From an uncultured Shimia sp. (lineage in GTDB: Bacteria; Pseudomonadota; Alphaproteobacteria; Rhodobacterales; Rhodobacteraceae): DNA of 64,000 nucleotides. The position numbers were made by a program, and so were the translations under genes. Each line of letters begins with the position of its first letter. Positions within the stretch are counted from its first letter, which is position 1. Under the pieces are notes generated by a model. The model did no database searches and had not been told where the DNA came from. It saw only the letters and a list, made by a program, of their open reading frames with translations. The stretch covers positions 1-64,000 of the forward strand of contig NZ_CANMJE010000005.1 of the NCBI RefSeq assembly GCF_947498095.1. Reading direction: 5' to 3'. Positions 54,945 to 64,000 of the stretch are shown here, one piece after another.

Positions 54945-56633
54945 TCAAATCTCGTCAGCGAAATGCTTGATGGTCAAACGGATCGGGTTTGGCGCCGCCT
55001 GACCCAATCCGCAGATCGAAGCGTCGATCATGGTTTCACTCAACTCTTCCAAAAGCCCTGTGTCCCATGTGTCCGCTTGCATCAGCTTGACCGCTTTCTC
55101 GCAGCCCACCCGGCAGGGCGTGCACTGACCACAACTTTCATCTTCAAAGAACCGCAGCATATTGAGCGCCGCATCGCGTGCACTGTCTTGGTCCGAAAGC
55201 ACAACCACCGCGGCGGATCCGATGAAGGTGCCATGAGGCTGCAGCATGTCAAAATCCAACGGTATGTCATTCATGCTGGCCGGCAACAATCCCGACGACG
55301 GTCCACCGGGCTGATAGGCTTTGAACGACTGTCCGTCCAACATACCACCTGCTGCGTCGATCACGTCCATGATGGTCGAGCCCGCGGGCAACAGATGTAC
55401 GCCAGGTTTCTTGACCCGCCCCGAAACCGAGAAAGAGCGAAGGCCTTTACGGCCATTTTTCTCTACGCTGTTCAGCACTTCCGGACCTTCGCGACAAACG
55501 CGTGCAACCCAATAGAGGGTCTCGACATTGTGCACCAATGTCGGCTGACCAAAGATACCAACCTGCGCCACAAAGGGTGGGCGGTGACGCGGCTCCCCGC
55601 GTTTGCCTTCGATCGATTCGATCATCGCGCTTTCTTCACCGCAGATATAGGCGCCGGCGCCACGGCGCAGATCGATGTAGCCAGGCGCCACAAGGCCCGC
55701 GGCTTCCAACGCGGCGATCTCGCGGTGCAGAATTTCCAGCACCGCAGGGTATTCATCGCGCATGTAGATAAATGCCTTGTCAGCCTCAACCGCCCAAGCC
55801 GCGATCAGCATGCCCTCAAGAAAGAGATGCGGCGTGCGCTCAAGATAGTAGCGGTCTTTGAACGTTCCTGGCTCACCTTCATCGCCATTCACGGCAATAT
55901 AGCGCGGTCCTTCATTGGCACGCACAAAGCCCCATTTGGTGCCGGATGGGAAGCCCGCGCCACCAAGGCCGCGCAATCCGGCCTCTTTGACCTTGTCCTG
56001 AACCGTTTCCCAGTGCCCATTGTCACGCATATCTTTCAGCGCGCCGTAGCCACCTGCCGCTGAATAGGCCGCAAAGTCTTCGTACTCGGGGACATGCACA
56101 TGTGTGTCGTCCGCAGCGATGGCTGCCTTCACTTTTTCCGGGGTCGCATGGTCAATGTGATTATGGCCGATCTCAAGCACCGGGGCCGTGTCACATCGGC
56201 CCATGCAAGGCGCACGCACCACGCGAACCTCGGCTGGGTTCAAGCCATCCTTTAGCGCCTTTTGCAGCAATTCGGCGCCGGCAAGCTCACAAGACAGCGA
56301 ATCGCAAACTCGAATTGTCAGGGCGGGCGGCGGGGTTTCACCCTCTTTCACAACGTCAAAGTGTGCGTAAAAACTGGCAACCTCAAAGATCTCGGCCTGA
56401 CCGGTGCGCAATTCTTCTGCCAAGGCGCGAATATGGGCGGACGAAAGATGCCCATATTCGTCCTGAATGAGGTGCAGGAATTCGATCAAGAGGTCTCGAT
56501 TGCGAGGCCGATCCCCCAATAACGCCAAAACCTCGGCATGAGCGGTGTCATCCAGCTGACGCCCTTTGGGTGTCTTGCGACCTTTGCCTTTGCCGGATTT
56601 CCAGATGCCCTTTTTGGACTCGTCCAGTGCCAT
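54945..56633 (-). CDS. NAD-dependent formate dehydrogenase, fused gamma-beta (NuoE-NuoF-like) subunit
   Basis: A 562-residue fusion. Residues ~30-165 are a NuoE-like thioredoxin fold with 2Fe-2S cysteines (VCDSLSCELAG, APCMGRCDTAP). Residues ~190-560 are NuoF-like: the FMN/NAD site (GLRGLGGAGFPSGTKWGFV, NGDEGEPGTFKDR, GAGAYICGEESAM) and a 4Fe-4S motif ESCGQCTPCRVGCEKA near the end. Such fusions are the diaphorase part of soluble NAD-linked formate dehydrogenase or NAD-reducing hydrogenase. The catalytic alpha gene is not adjacent here. ATG 56633 and 56663 are both plausible starts. Confidence 0.85.
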   Translation of the reverse strand: MALDESKKGIWKSGKGKGRKTPKGRQLDDTAHAEVLALLGDRPRNRDLLIEFLHLIQDEYGHLSSAHIRALAEELRTGQAEIFEVASFYAHFDVVKEGETPPPALTIRVCDSLSCELAGAELLQKALKDGLNPAEVRVVRAPCMGRCDTAPVLEIGHNHIDHATPEKVKAAIAADDTHVHVPEYEDFAAYSAAGGYGALKDMRDNGHWETVQDKVKEAGLRGLGGAGFPSGTKWGFVRANEGPRYIAVNGDEGEPGTFKDRYYLERTPHLFLEGMLIAAWAVEADKAFIYMRDEYPAVLEILHREIAALEAAGLVAPGYIDLRRGAGAYICGEESAMIESIEGKRGEPRHRPPFVAQVGIFGQPTLVHNVETLYWVARVCREGPEVLNSVEKNGRKGLRSFSVSGRVKKPGVHLLPAGSTIMDVIDAAGGMLDGQSFKAYQPGGPSSGLLPASMNDIPLDFDMLQPHGTFIGSAAVVVLSDQDSARDAALNMLRFFEDESCGQCTPCRVGCEKAVKLMQADTWDTGLLEELSETMIDASICGLGQAAPNPIRLTIKHFADEI

Positions 56634-56827
56634 GTCGGTTCCCCGTTTCCTGTGGTTGGCCATACCCTATCGCTCCTGTCCCCTGATGAGCGAGCCAAAA
56701 ACGACATGCGCACGCCCGTATGCGTTCCAAATCAACGCGCCCCGGAGCGACGAGGAAGCGCATTGTTTCCTATTGCGCCCTATGGGTTACTATCAGAGAC
56801 ACGCAAACCCATGAGAGAGTCGCGCGT

Positions 56828-57862
56828 ATGATCTGGTTTACCATTGCAACCGTCGCCCCGGTTCTGATTTTGGGCGCGGCCGCCCTGTTCGGCGGCATTT
56901 GGTGCCTGATCGCCCTGCTCTATATGACCTGTTTCATTTACCTGATGGACCGCATCACACAAGGCGCGGCGGCCCGGCGGGGGGCGGACGGAGAGTTTCC
57001 GGTCGGTGAACCACTCGCGTTGTTTCTCGGCGTCGCGCATCTGGTTTTGATTGTGCTGGCCGTTGCAGCCATCGGAGGTCCAAGCGGGTTCTCGATGATT
57101 GAGCGCTTAGCCTGTTTCATCGCATTTGGACTGTTCTTTGGTCAGGTGAGCAACGCCAATGCGCACGAGTTGATCCACAAGCAATCCCGCTGGCCACGCC
57201 GGTTGGGCAAGGCGGTCTATATCTCACTGTTGTTTGGTCACCATGCCTCGGCACATACCCGTGTACATCACGTTTGGGCTGCAAGCGCGATGGACCCCAA
57301 CAGCCCCGCGCCCCGTCAAAGTTTCTACAGGTTCTGGCCCCGCGCCTGGGTTGGGTCATTTCTCAAAGGCTTGCGCGCCGAGAACGAATTGCGGGCCCGC
57401 AGCAGCAAGCCGCTGACGCCGTGGTCCCATCCTTATCTGCATTATGTGTCGGGGGGTGTTTTGGTGATCCTGTTGGCGCTGGCCTTTTGGGGCTTGTCCG
57501 GGGTCATCACTTTACTGCTCTTAACCGGATACGCGCAGATGCAGCTGTTACTGTCAGATTACGTCCAGCATTACGGGTTGCGCCGGGCGCGTGGCGCAGA
57601 CGGTCGGCTGGAACCAGTGGGACCACAACACAGCTGGAACGCGCGGCAGTTTTATTCCAGCGCTCTGATGCTCAACGCCCCACGCCATTCCGACCATCAC
57701 ATGCACCCCTTGCGCACTTACCCCGCGCTGGAACTGGACCCGGCTTCCATGCCAATCCTGCCCCGATCTCTGCCGGTCATGGCCACACTGGCGCTGTGGC
57801 CCGCGATGTGGCGCAAGGTCATGGACCCCAAAGTCGCTGCCTTGCACGCAAAGACCGGATAG
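56828..57862 (+). CDS. alkB: AlkB-type alkane 1-monooxygenase
   Basis: A 344-residue integral-membrane di-iron hydroxylase that oxidises terminal carbons of alkanes. The histidine boxes are HELIH (113-117), HTRVHH (143-148) and HSDHHMH (287-293), and the HYG motif reads DYVQHYG (244-250, where NYxEHYG is usual). Helices lie around residues 5-40, 60-105 and 205-240. Rubredoxin genes are not adjacent. ATG 56828 has GAGAG upstream; the frame is open earlier without similarity. At 344 residues it is shorter than the 400-residue pseudomonad type. Confidence 0.85.
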   Translation: MIWFTIATVAPVLILGAAALFGGIWCLIALLYMTCFIYLMDRITQGAAARRGADGEFPVGEPLALFLGVAHLVLIVLAVAAIGGPSGFSMIERLACFIAFGLFFGQVSNANAHELIHKQSRWPRRLGKAVYISLLFGHHASAHTRVHHVWAASAMDPNSPAPRQSFYRFWPRAWVGSFLKGLRAENELRARSSKPLTPWSHPYLHYVSGGVLVILLALAFWGLSGVITLLLLTGYAQMQLLLSDYVQHYGLRRARGADGRLEPVGPQHSWNARQFYSSALMLNAPRHSDHHMHPLRTYPALELDPASMPILPRSLPVMATLALWPAMWRKVMDPKVAALHAKTG

Positions 57863-57900
57863 GTCTGGATTGAACGGACCATCTGGGGCAGCATGACCAG

Positions 57901-58290
57901 ATGAAAGCTCTGATCTTCTTAATTGGTCTGCTCGCCCTTCCAGCGATTGCCGAATCTCCGATGACCGCTGCCGAATTTGATGCCTATACACGCGGCAAAA
58001 CGCTCTATTATGGCACCCAAGGTGAACGCTATGGCGTGGAAGAATACCTGCCCGACCGCCGCGTCCGGTGGTCATTTCTGGACGGCAAATGCAAAGATGG
58101 ATTTTGGTATGAAGAAGCAGACCTGATCTGCTTTGTTTACGAAGACGGTTTTGAGCCACAATGCTGGAGTTTCTACAAAAGACCGGGCGGGTTGAGCGCA
58201 CGGTTTGAAAACTCGTCTGACGCCACAGAGCTGTACGAAGTTGAAGGCGAGGGTGAAATGCTGTGCCTAGGCCCCGAGGTGGGGGTTTAA
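57901..58290 (+). CDS. exported protein of unknown function
   Basis: A 129-residue protein with a clear signal peptide (MKALIFLIGLLALPAIAES, cleavage after AIA). The mature part has four cysteines (GKCKDG, LICF, QCWSF, MLCLG) and aromatic-rich segments, suggesting a disulfide-bonded periplasmic protein. I do not recognise the family with certainty. It follows alkB by 38 bases and may share its message. Confidence 0.7.
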   Translation: MKALIFLIGLLALPAIAESPMTAAEFDAYTRGKTLYYGTQGERYGVEEYLPDRRVRWSFLDGKCKDGFWYEEADLICFVYEDGFEPQCWSFYKRPGGLSARFENSSDATELYEVEGEGEMLCLGPEVGV

Positions 58291-58317
58291 GGGGCGCTGC
58301 CCCTCTTGGCCGCAGAG
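58275..58317. repeat. GC hairpin, REP-like
   Basis: AGGGGCGCTGCCCCT forms a short stem at 58289-58303 just after the exported-protein stop, inside a GGTGGGGGTTTAAGGGGC context. From memory this context recurs between genes in Rhodobacteraceae; copy number could not be tested here. Confidence 0.35.
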
Positions 58318-58343
58318 TATTTCGGGCAACACGAAGCCAAGCT

Positions 58344-59828
58344 TCAGAACAGGCTTCCTTGAGACGGTGGCGCCTTGGGACTTGCGGCTTTCTTTTGAAC
58401 TGGTTTGCCTCCGGGCTTAAAGCGCCCATCGGCAAACTCAATCTCGATCTCACTTGCCGCCTTGGCAGACTTTTTGTCAGTGACAACCTGACCATCGCCG
58501 CGCACAACGGCATAACCCCGGTCCAGCGTGGCATGATAGCCCAAGGTTTCGCGCATGCGCTCAAGGCTGGCAAGGCGGTCTTTCTGGGTGCTGATACGGC
58601 GGTCTCCGGCATCTTTCATGCGTCGCACCAGATCATTCAGTTTGTCACGTCGGCGCGTGTTTTCGCGTTGTAGTGCTTCGGGGCGCAATCGATCGGTGCG
58701 ACGCCCCAAGGCCTCACGCTTTCCTTCAATCATGCGGCGCAACGTGCTGCCCCGCAGCGATCCACTGACCTGACTGAGGTGCACTTGCCGCCTTTGAACG
58801 CCCGCCTGCAGTGCGCGCGGCAAAGCGTCCGAAGCGGCATCCAGCCGTTGCCGTGGCGTTTGCAGCAGCGCGTCGGACTTTGGCAAGGCCCGCGACAAAT
58901 CACGCAACCGTTGATCACGTCGGGTCAGCCCATCGGACAATGCCCGTGTCAGGCGCCCGCCCTGCTCTTCAGTCCAGCCCAACAGGTCCAAACGCACCGG
59001 AACGGCCATTTCCGCAGCAGCCGTTGGAGTTGGGGCGCGTTGATCCGAGACAAAGTCGATCAGAGTGGTGTCCGTTTCATGGCCTACTGCAGAGATCAGG
59101 GGTATTTCCGAGGCGGCTGCGGCGCGTGCCACAATTTCTTCGTTAAAGCCCCACAAGTCTTCGATGCTGCCTCCGCCCCGTGCCACGATAATCAGATCGG
59201 GACGCGGCATTGCGCCGCCCGCGGTCATCGTGTTGAACCCCTCAATTGCCTTAGCAACTTGTGGCGCGCATTGTTCCCCTTGCACGGCAACCGGCCAAAT
59301 CAGAACCTTGCGCGGAAACCGGTCGCGTAGGCGGTGCAGAATGTCCCGAATGACCGCGCCTGTGGGCGATGTGACCACTCCGATGACGTCTGGCAGGTAG
59401 GGCAGCCGCTGTTTGCGCTCTGGGGCAAAGAGCCCCTCAGAGGCAAGCTGTTTTTTGCGCTTTTCAAGCATTGCCATCAGCGCGCCTTCACCCGCAACAG
59501 CAACATCATCGACATTGATCTGGTATTTGGATTGCGATCCAAAGGTTGTCAGCTTGCCGGTGACAATCACTTCCATGCCCTCTTCGGGCATGATAGACAG
59601 GCGGCTCACCTGACCTTTCCAACTGACGGCAGCAATCACCGACCGGTCGTCCTTGACGTCGAAATAGAGATGGCCCGAACGCGCTAGCATCACACGGCCC
59701 ACTTCACCCCTAACACGCACCCGGCCAAACGCGCCTTCAATGGTGCGTTTCAAGGCACCGGAAATCTCGGAGACGGAAAACTCGGGGGCGTTTTCGCCCT
59801 CGGCCGGGGAATCGATCAGGTCGGACAT
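58344..59828 (-). CDS. xseA: exodeoxyribonuclease VII large subunit
   Basis: A 494-residue nuclease subunit. It has an N-terminal OB fold (FSVSEISGALKRTIEGAFG, VRGEVG), then the catalytic core (VVTSPTGAVIRDILHRLRDRFP, IVARGGGSIEDLWGFNEE, AVGHETDTTLIDFVSD) and a long coiled-coil, and it degrades single-stranded DNA with XseB. It carries a C-terminal Lys/Pro/Ala tail of ~30 residues. The xseB gene is not adjacent. Divergent from purD. Confidence 0.96.
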   Translation of the reverse strand: MSDLIDSPAEGENAPEFSVSEISGALKRTIEGAFGRVRVRGEVGRVMLARSGHLYFDVKDDRSVIAAVSWKGQVSRLSIMPEEGMEVIVTGKLTTFGSQSKYQINVDDVAVAGEGALMAMLEKRKKQLASEGLFAPERKQRLPYLPDVIGVVTSPTGAVIRDILHRLRDRFPRKVLIWPVAVQGEQCAPQVAKAIEGFNTMTAGGAMPRPDLIIVARGGGSIEDLWGFNEEIVARAAAASEIPLISAVGHETDTTLIDFVSDQRAPTPTAAAEMAVPVRLDLLGWTEEQGGRLTRALSDGLTRRDQRLRDLSRALPKSDALLQTPRQRLDAASDALPRALQAGVQRRQVHLSQVSGSLRGSTLRRMIEGKREALGRRTDRLRPEALQRENTRRRDKLNDLVRRMKDAGDRRISTQKDRLASLERMRETLGYHATLDRGYAVVRGDGQVVTDKKSAKAASEIEIEFADGRFKPGGKPVQKKAASPKAPPSQGSLF

Positions 59829-59903
59829 TTAGCCTCGCTTGTGGAACTGCTCATCACAGCTTAGAACGCCCGTGACGGAAGGCCAAGCAGAAGGGCACAC
59901 CCT

Positions 59904-61166
59904 ATGAACATCCTTATCCTCGGCAGCGGTGGACGCGAGCACGCACTGGCATGGGCGGTTATGCAGAACCCTAAATGTGACAAGCTGATCGTGGCGCCGG
60001 GCAATGCCGGGATTGAGATGATTGCCGACTGCGCCAAGATCGATATCGAAGATGGCGGTGTGGTGTGTAGCTTTGCCGAAGAGAACGCGATTGATTTTGT
60101 GATCGTCGGCCCCGAAGCGCCCTTGGCCAAAGGCGTTGCCGACCGGCTGCGCGAAGCTGGTATCCTGGTCTTTGGCCCCTCGGCCGAGGCGGCCAAGCTG
60201 GAGGCGTCGAAAAGCTTCACCAAGGAAATCTGCGATGCTGCCAAGGCGCCGACCGCAGCCTATGGGCATTTTCACGACGCCGCGGCTGCCAAAGCTTACA
60301 TCCGCGACCAAGGCGCACCGATCGTGGTCAAAGCCGATGGTCTGGCTGCGGGCAAGGGCGTGATTGTGGCAATGGATGAACAGAGCGCCCTAGACGCGAT
60401 CGACGACATGTTCGGTGGTGCCTTTGGTGGCGCCGGTGCCGAGGTCGTGATCGAAGAGTTCATGGAAGGCGAAGAGGCGTCTTTCTTCATCCTTTGCGAT
60501 GGCAAAACGGCGCTGCCGATTGGCACGGCGCAGGATCACAAGCGTGTTGGCGAGGGAGACACCGGACCAAACACTGGCGGCATGGGGGCCTATTCGCCTG
60601 CCCCGGTTCTGACCGATGCAATTGCCCAGAAAGCCATGGATGAGATCATCCAACCAACCATTGACGAAATGGCGCGCCGCGGCAGCCCTTATCAGGGTGT
60701 TCTTTACGCAGGGCTGATGATCAAAGGCGGTCAGCCTCGCCTTGTGGAATACAACGTGCGTTTTGGTGACCCGGAGTGTCAGGTTCTGATGATGCGGCTT
60801 GGCGCGCAAGCCATGGACTTGATGCACGCCGCCGCCGAAGAGCGACTTGAAGGAGTTCAGGTCAACTGGGCAGACGATCACGCAATCACAGTGGTTATGG
60901 CGGCAAATGGATATCCAGGATCCTACGAGAAAGGCAGCGCCATCAAAGGGCTGGACGCCCTGCCCGAAGACAGCAGCAACATGGCGTTCCACGCAGGCAC
61001 AACAATAGCCAACGGCGCAATCACGGCCACCGGTGGGCGTGTTTTGAACGTCACCGCACGCGGTGCATCTCTGCAGGAAGCCCGAGACCGCGCCTATGCC
61101 ATGATCGATCAGATTGATTGGCCCGAAGGCTTTTATCGTCGCGATATTGGCTGGCGGGCGCTCTGA
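59904..61166 (+). CDS. purD: phosphoribosylamine-glycine ligase
   Basis: A 420-residue ATP-grasp enzyme for the second step of purine synthesis. N-terminal [17 protein letters not shown], the ATP-grasp loop [23 protein letters not shown], and [14 protein letters not shown] (metal ligands) are present. Standard length. Convergent with the FG-GAP protein gene. Confidence 0.97.
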   Translation: MNILILGSGGREHALAWAVMQNPKCDKLIVAPGNAGIEMIADCAKIDIEDGGVVCSFAEENAIDFVIVGPEAPLAKGVADRLREAGILVFGPSAEAAKLEASKSFTKEICDAAKAPTAAYGHFHDAAAAKAYIRDQGAPIVVKADGLAAGKGVIVAMDEQSALDAIDDMFGGAFGGAGAEVVIEEFMEGEEASFFILCDGKTALPIGTAQDHKRVGEGDTGPNTGGMGAYSPAPVLTDAIAQKAMDEIIQPTIDEMARRGSPYQGVLYAGLMIKGGQPRLVEYNVRFGDPECQVLMMRLGAQAMDLMHAAAEERLEGVQVNWADDHAITVVMAANGYPGSYEKGSAIKGLDALPEDSSNMAFHAGTTIANGAITATGGRVLNVTARGASLQEARDRAYAMIDQIDWPEGFYRRDIGWRAL

Positions 61167-61199
61167 CCGCCAACCGCACCTCGCTTATTCAGAAAAGCC

Positions 61200-61984
61200 C
61201 TAGGATTTGCAGGCCAGCGCGTCCTGCAGGCTCTTGGGGCCTTTGAATGGCCCCGCGTCGCGGCTTGTGATCCTTGCGCCCTCAAGCGTTGAAATCATCA
61301 CGCGCGACCAGTCACCGCTGGCAGTCACAATCTCGGGACCCGCGCCGCAAACCCGGATGCCACCCGAGATGAAATCCTGTCCGATGCGGTGGTTTGTAAG
61401 GCCAGACTTGTCGGCAACATGCACCAACTTGCCACTGTCAAACCGCCAGACACGCAACGTTTTGACCAAGTGCGGTCGGTCGATATAGGCCAGTTCAATC
61501 TTGCCATCGCCATCCAAATCGGCCGCACCCAGTGGTGCAAGCCAGCGATTTGATCGGCCGATAAAGGGCGTTGCGGCGATCTTGCCCGTTTCATCATAAA
61601 TCGCAAGCGAAGCCCCAAGGCTCGCATCGGTTTCGATCACGATGACCTCAGGCAACCCGTCCCCATCCAGATCCGCCAATCTCGGTTCAAGATCTTCGAA
61701 CACGCGGGTTTCTGGAAGGGTAAAACGCAAGGTCAGAGACTTGCGGAAGCTCTGATCGTCATTGGCCGCCACCTTGAGGATCAGCGCGCCGTACTCTACC
61801 GCGTCTCCTAAAACGCCATGAGCGTATCGGGTGGTGGGGTCGTCGTAACGGGCCGAAAGGATTTCCGCATTGGCTGTGGTCCCAAGGACCACCAAAACCG
61901 GCAACACACGCAACGCCAATCGCGCGCGGCGCACACTCGCTTGCCAGAGGCGCAACATCAGACGCCGCGCCACCGCCGCAAACA

Positions 61985-61985
<1 letters not shown>
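61200..61985 (-). CDS. exported FG-GAP/VCBS-repeat protein
   Basis: A 261-residue protein. It has an Arg-rich then hydrophobic leader (LALRVLPVLVVLGTTANA), so a signal peptide is likely. At least two calcium-type FG-GAP repeats are seen: ADLDGDGLPEVIVIETD and ADLDGDGKIELAYIDR. These form beta-propeller blades; the function is unknown. The ATG shares its A with the stop of the ferredoxin gene (TGATG), so the two are co-translated. Confidence 0.8.
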
Positions 61986-62338
<353 letters not shown>

Positions 62339-62397
62339 CTAGGTAATGCTGCCTTGACCTTTTCGCCACCCCCTTTTGCGACCCAAGGCGTGTCACC

Positions 62398-62430
62398 TTG
62401 CGACAAAATTAAAATGTTCTATATTTGTTC
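62398..62430 (+). promoter_or_regulatory. SOS promoter: LexA box GTTC-N7-GTTC
   Basis: GTTC at 62416-62419 and 62427-62430 with exactly seven bases between match the alphaproteobacterial LexA consensus. The box covers a -10-like TATATT (62420-62425); TTGCGA (62398-62403) stands 16 bases before it. Transcription would start at about 62432, almost on the ATG at 62433, implying a leaderless message. Confidence 0.7.
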
Positions 62431-62432
62431 TC

Positions 62433-62792
62433 ATGCACACTCATCCCCCATATGACCTCTGGCCGCGCCCGCCCTCGGCCATCACAGCCACGCAATTGGC
62501 AATTCCGCCCAATGGCGCACGGGTCACGGTGGCGGGGCTGGTGATTCTGCGCCAACGGCCGGGCACGGCAAAGGGCGTGATCTTCCTCACACTTGAAGAT
62601 GAAACCGGGGTGGTGAATATCGTCGTATGGCGCAAGATGTACGAACATTTTCGTCGCGCGGTAATCGCGGGGCGCCTGTTGCGCATTACCGGACCGATCC
62701 AACGCGAAAACAATGTGACCCATGTGATCGCCGAGAAGATCGAGGATATTTCCGAAATGCTCGACATGCTTCTGCTCCCGGCAGACGCATAA
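62433..62792 (+). CDS. stand-alone OB-fold protein like the C-terminus of DnaE2
   Basis: A 119-residue protein. The OB-fold segments VAGLVILRQRPGTAKGVIFL, TLEDETGVVNIVVW and GRLLRITGPIQRENNVTHVI match the nucleic-acid-binding tail of error-prone polymerase DnaE2 (ImuC), but no polymerase sequence precedes it. Residues 1-25 (MHTHPPYDLWPRPPSA) are not from DnaE2 as far as I can tell. A LexA box directly upstream indicates DNA-damage control. It is either a remnant of an imuA-imuB-dnaE2 cassette fused to its promoter by deletion, or a small SOS protein in its own right; the frame is clean, with normal codon use. Confidence 0.75.
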   Translation: MHTHPPYDLWPRPPSAITATQLAIPPNGARVTVAGLVILRQRPGTAKGVIFLTLEDETGVVNIVVWRKMYEHFRRAVIAGRLLRITGPIQRENNVTHVIAEKIEDISEMLDMLLLPADA

Positions 62793-62854
62793 AGCTTTTG
62801 GAACCGGCCAAAACCGGGTAAAAGGGACAAAAGTCCCGTCAGAGGCACACGAGC

Positions 62855-63415
62855 ATGTTTTTGTCCGTTTCCCGGTTTCCAAAGCTGGCCTGCGCCGTGG
62901 CGCTGGCGGCTCTGGCGGCCTGCGATCCCGCTGAGATCGCCCCCCCGGACCTTGCGGCCCTGGCCGAACCCGACGTCGTGCGCAGCTCGGCCACGTCAGG
63001 ACCTCCCGGCGCTAAGCCAGGCACTTGTTGGGGGCGCGAGGTCAGCCCAGCCGTGATCGAAACCGTGACCGAGCAGATCATCGTACAACCGGCTGAAGTC
63101 ATGGCCGACGGCACCGTCATCAGCCCGGCCGTCTATCGCAGTGAAACCCAGCAACGCATCGTTCAAGAGCGTCGAGAGACCTGGTTTGAAACACCTTGTG
63201 ACGCAGTATGGACCGAGGAATTTACCGCCTCACTACAACGGGCTTTGAAAGCGCGCGGCCATTACACCGGCCCCATCACCGGCCTCCGCGACAAACGCAC
63301 CCGCGCCGCCATCCGTCGTTACCAATCTGCGCAAGGTCTGGATAGTACGATCCTGTCACTGGAAGCAGCTCGACAGCTTGGGCTGGTAGCCGTCGAATTG
63401 GAGAGCTCAGACTAG
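62855..63415 (+). CDS. lipoprotein with peptidoglycan-binding domain
   Basis: A 186-residue protein. The signal peptide ends in a lipobox, LAALAAC (Cys about residue 23). The mature part contains a conserved GTCWGREVSPAVIETVTEQ segment and a C-terminal PG_binding_1 domain (LKARGHYTGPITGLRDKRTRAAIRRYQ). It is probably anchored in the outer membrane and contacts the cell wall. It lies 62 bases after the OB-fold gene, on the same strand. Confidence 0.82.
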   Translation: MFLSVSRFPKLACAVALAALAACDPAEIAPPDLAALAEPDVVRSSATSGPPGAKPGTCWGREVSPAVIETVTEQIIVQPAEVMADGTVISPAVYRSETQQRIVQERRETWFETPCDAVWTEEFTASLQRALKARGHYTGPITGLRDKRTRAAIRRYQSAQGLDSTILSLEAARQLGLVAVELESSD

Positions 63416-63550
63416 GTTCACACGAACCCGGCGCTCTGAGCCGAACGTGCAGATCTGGCAGCGATCCAAGCTCAAAAAGAGATTCTGATCCGACCGATGT
63501 CGCCAAGGCCTGCGTGTAGGTGTGAAACAACTGGCCCAAAGCGCCAAAGC

Positions 63551-63575
63551 AAAAGGGCGCCTCGAAAGGCGCCCC
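63551..63575 (-). terminator. terminator of the Do-like protease gene
   Basis: On the minus strand GGGCGCCT-TTCG-AGGCGCCC followed by TTTTGC, 22 bases after the protease stop. The stretch 63416-63550 contains nothing else recognised. Confidence 0.8.
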
Positions 63576-63596
63576 ATTTCCGTCACTCTATGAGGA

Positions 63597-64000
63597 TCAC
63601 TCTTCGATGTTCAGTGCCACGAACCTTGGCTCGCCACCACGTCGCACCAGCAACAACAGCGACTTGCGGCCCGCTTGGCGGGATTCTTCGATGCGCGCTT
63701 CGAGGTCAGCAACCGAGGTCAGCTTTTTCTGACCGGCTTCGGTCAGAATGTCACCAGCCCGCAGCCCTTTGTCAAAGGCGTTCGAAGCTTCATCAACATT
63801 GGTAACAACAAGGCCCATCGTACCTTCGTCCGCGCCCAGTTCCCCACGCATTTCGTCGGTGAGCGGAGTCAGTGTTAGACCAAGGATCTCTTTTTCCATC
63901 GGCTCTTCGGAAGGTTGTGGGGTATCCGGCGTCTCGCTGCTTTCAGCGGTTTCACGTCGCCCCAGAGTAACCTTGAGTGTCTGGGTTTTACCATCACGCA
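63597..64000 (-). CDS. Do-like (DegP/HtrA) serine protease, C-terminal part
   Basis: Only the last ~134 residues are inside the window; the start and catalytic domain lie beyond 64000. The visible part is the end of PDZ1 (DGKTQTLKVTLGRRE), a Ser/Glu/Pro linker, and a second PDZ domain (GLTLTPLTDEMRGELG, VDEASNAFDKGLRAGDIL, LLLVRRGGEPRFVALNIE), as in periplasmic DegP/DegQ proteases. These degrade or refold misfolded envelope proteins. A terminator follows. Confidence 0.85.
   Translation of the reverse strand, partial: RDGKTQTLKVTLGRRETAESSETPDTPQPSEEPMEKEILGLTLTPLTDEMRGELGADEGTMGLVVTNVDEASNAFDKGLRAGDILTEAGQKKLTSVADLEARIEESRQAGRKSLLLLVRRGGEPRFVALNIEE

Noticed and set aside
54963-56063. 366-residue open frame opposite the formate dehydrogenase subunit
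   Set aside because: Antisense shadow of a clearly conserved enzyme; no motifs.
57554-58612. 352-residue minus-strand frame across alkB and the exported protein
   Set aside because: Covers three real genes on the other strand or in other frames; no start signal or motif.

Overview
The window looks like chromosomal DNA from a marine alphaproteobacterium of the Rhodobacterales (Roseobacter group). Reasons: moderately high G+C core genes with many ATGA start/stop overlaps, a SAM-II riboswitch in front of metZ, a GTTC-N7-GTTC LexA box, a TTAA-N7-TTAA CtrA box, and a gene set typical of that order (ppdK, folE2, fused FdsG/FdsB, alkB, class V aminotransferase). The assignment is inference from content; no database search was possible.

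Layout. 1-6.8 kb is accessory, AT-richer and decayed. It holds two sulfotransferase-like genes, two IS3-family relics, and the replication module of an integrated element (RHH regulator, small unknown protein, frameshifted primase, frameshifted and truncated RepA-like ATPase). That module ends at a 3' fragment of tRNA-Cys. 6.8-14.3 kb is a surface-polysaccharide region: ugd, rfbC-rfbB-rfbD (no rfbA), manC and a TupA-like ATP-grasp gene, with a protease/ABC-ATPase chimera and a broken gmd marking past deletions. 14.4-30.9 kb carries regulators (AraC, GntR, two Lrp), carA, a CtrA-box-preceded MshEN-glycosyltransferase, UbiH-type hydroxylase, ilvC, a Rieske oxygenase and a hemerythrin protein. 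30.9-42.7 kb holds minus-strand housekeeping units: folB-folP-glmM, a cell-wall hydrolase, and glyQ-unknown-gltS-glyS-ppdK. 42.8-64 kb has a protease-like protein lacking all three catalytic residues, a frameshifted glycosyltransferase, a ThDP enzyme, trkH, folE2, riboswitch-controlled metZ, ispZ, ftsY, fused formate dehydrogenase subunit, alkB, xseA, purD, ferredoxin, an SOS-box OB-fold gene, and the end of a Do-type protease.

How it fits together. The polysaccharide genes supply UDP-glucuronate, dTDP-rhamnose precursors and GDP-mannose, but the local set is incomplete. The clearest regulation readable from the sequence is metZ (promoter, SAM-II aptamer, terminator), the LexA box before the OB-fold gene, the CtrA box before the glycosyltransferase, and palindromes before the RHH gene and the Lrp pair. 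No intact new defence or mobile system was found. The best leads are the decayed tRNA-Cys-linked replication island, the SOS-controlled DnaE2-tail protein, the CtrA/MshEN glycosyltransferase and the triad-less protease-like protein.
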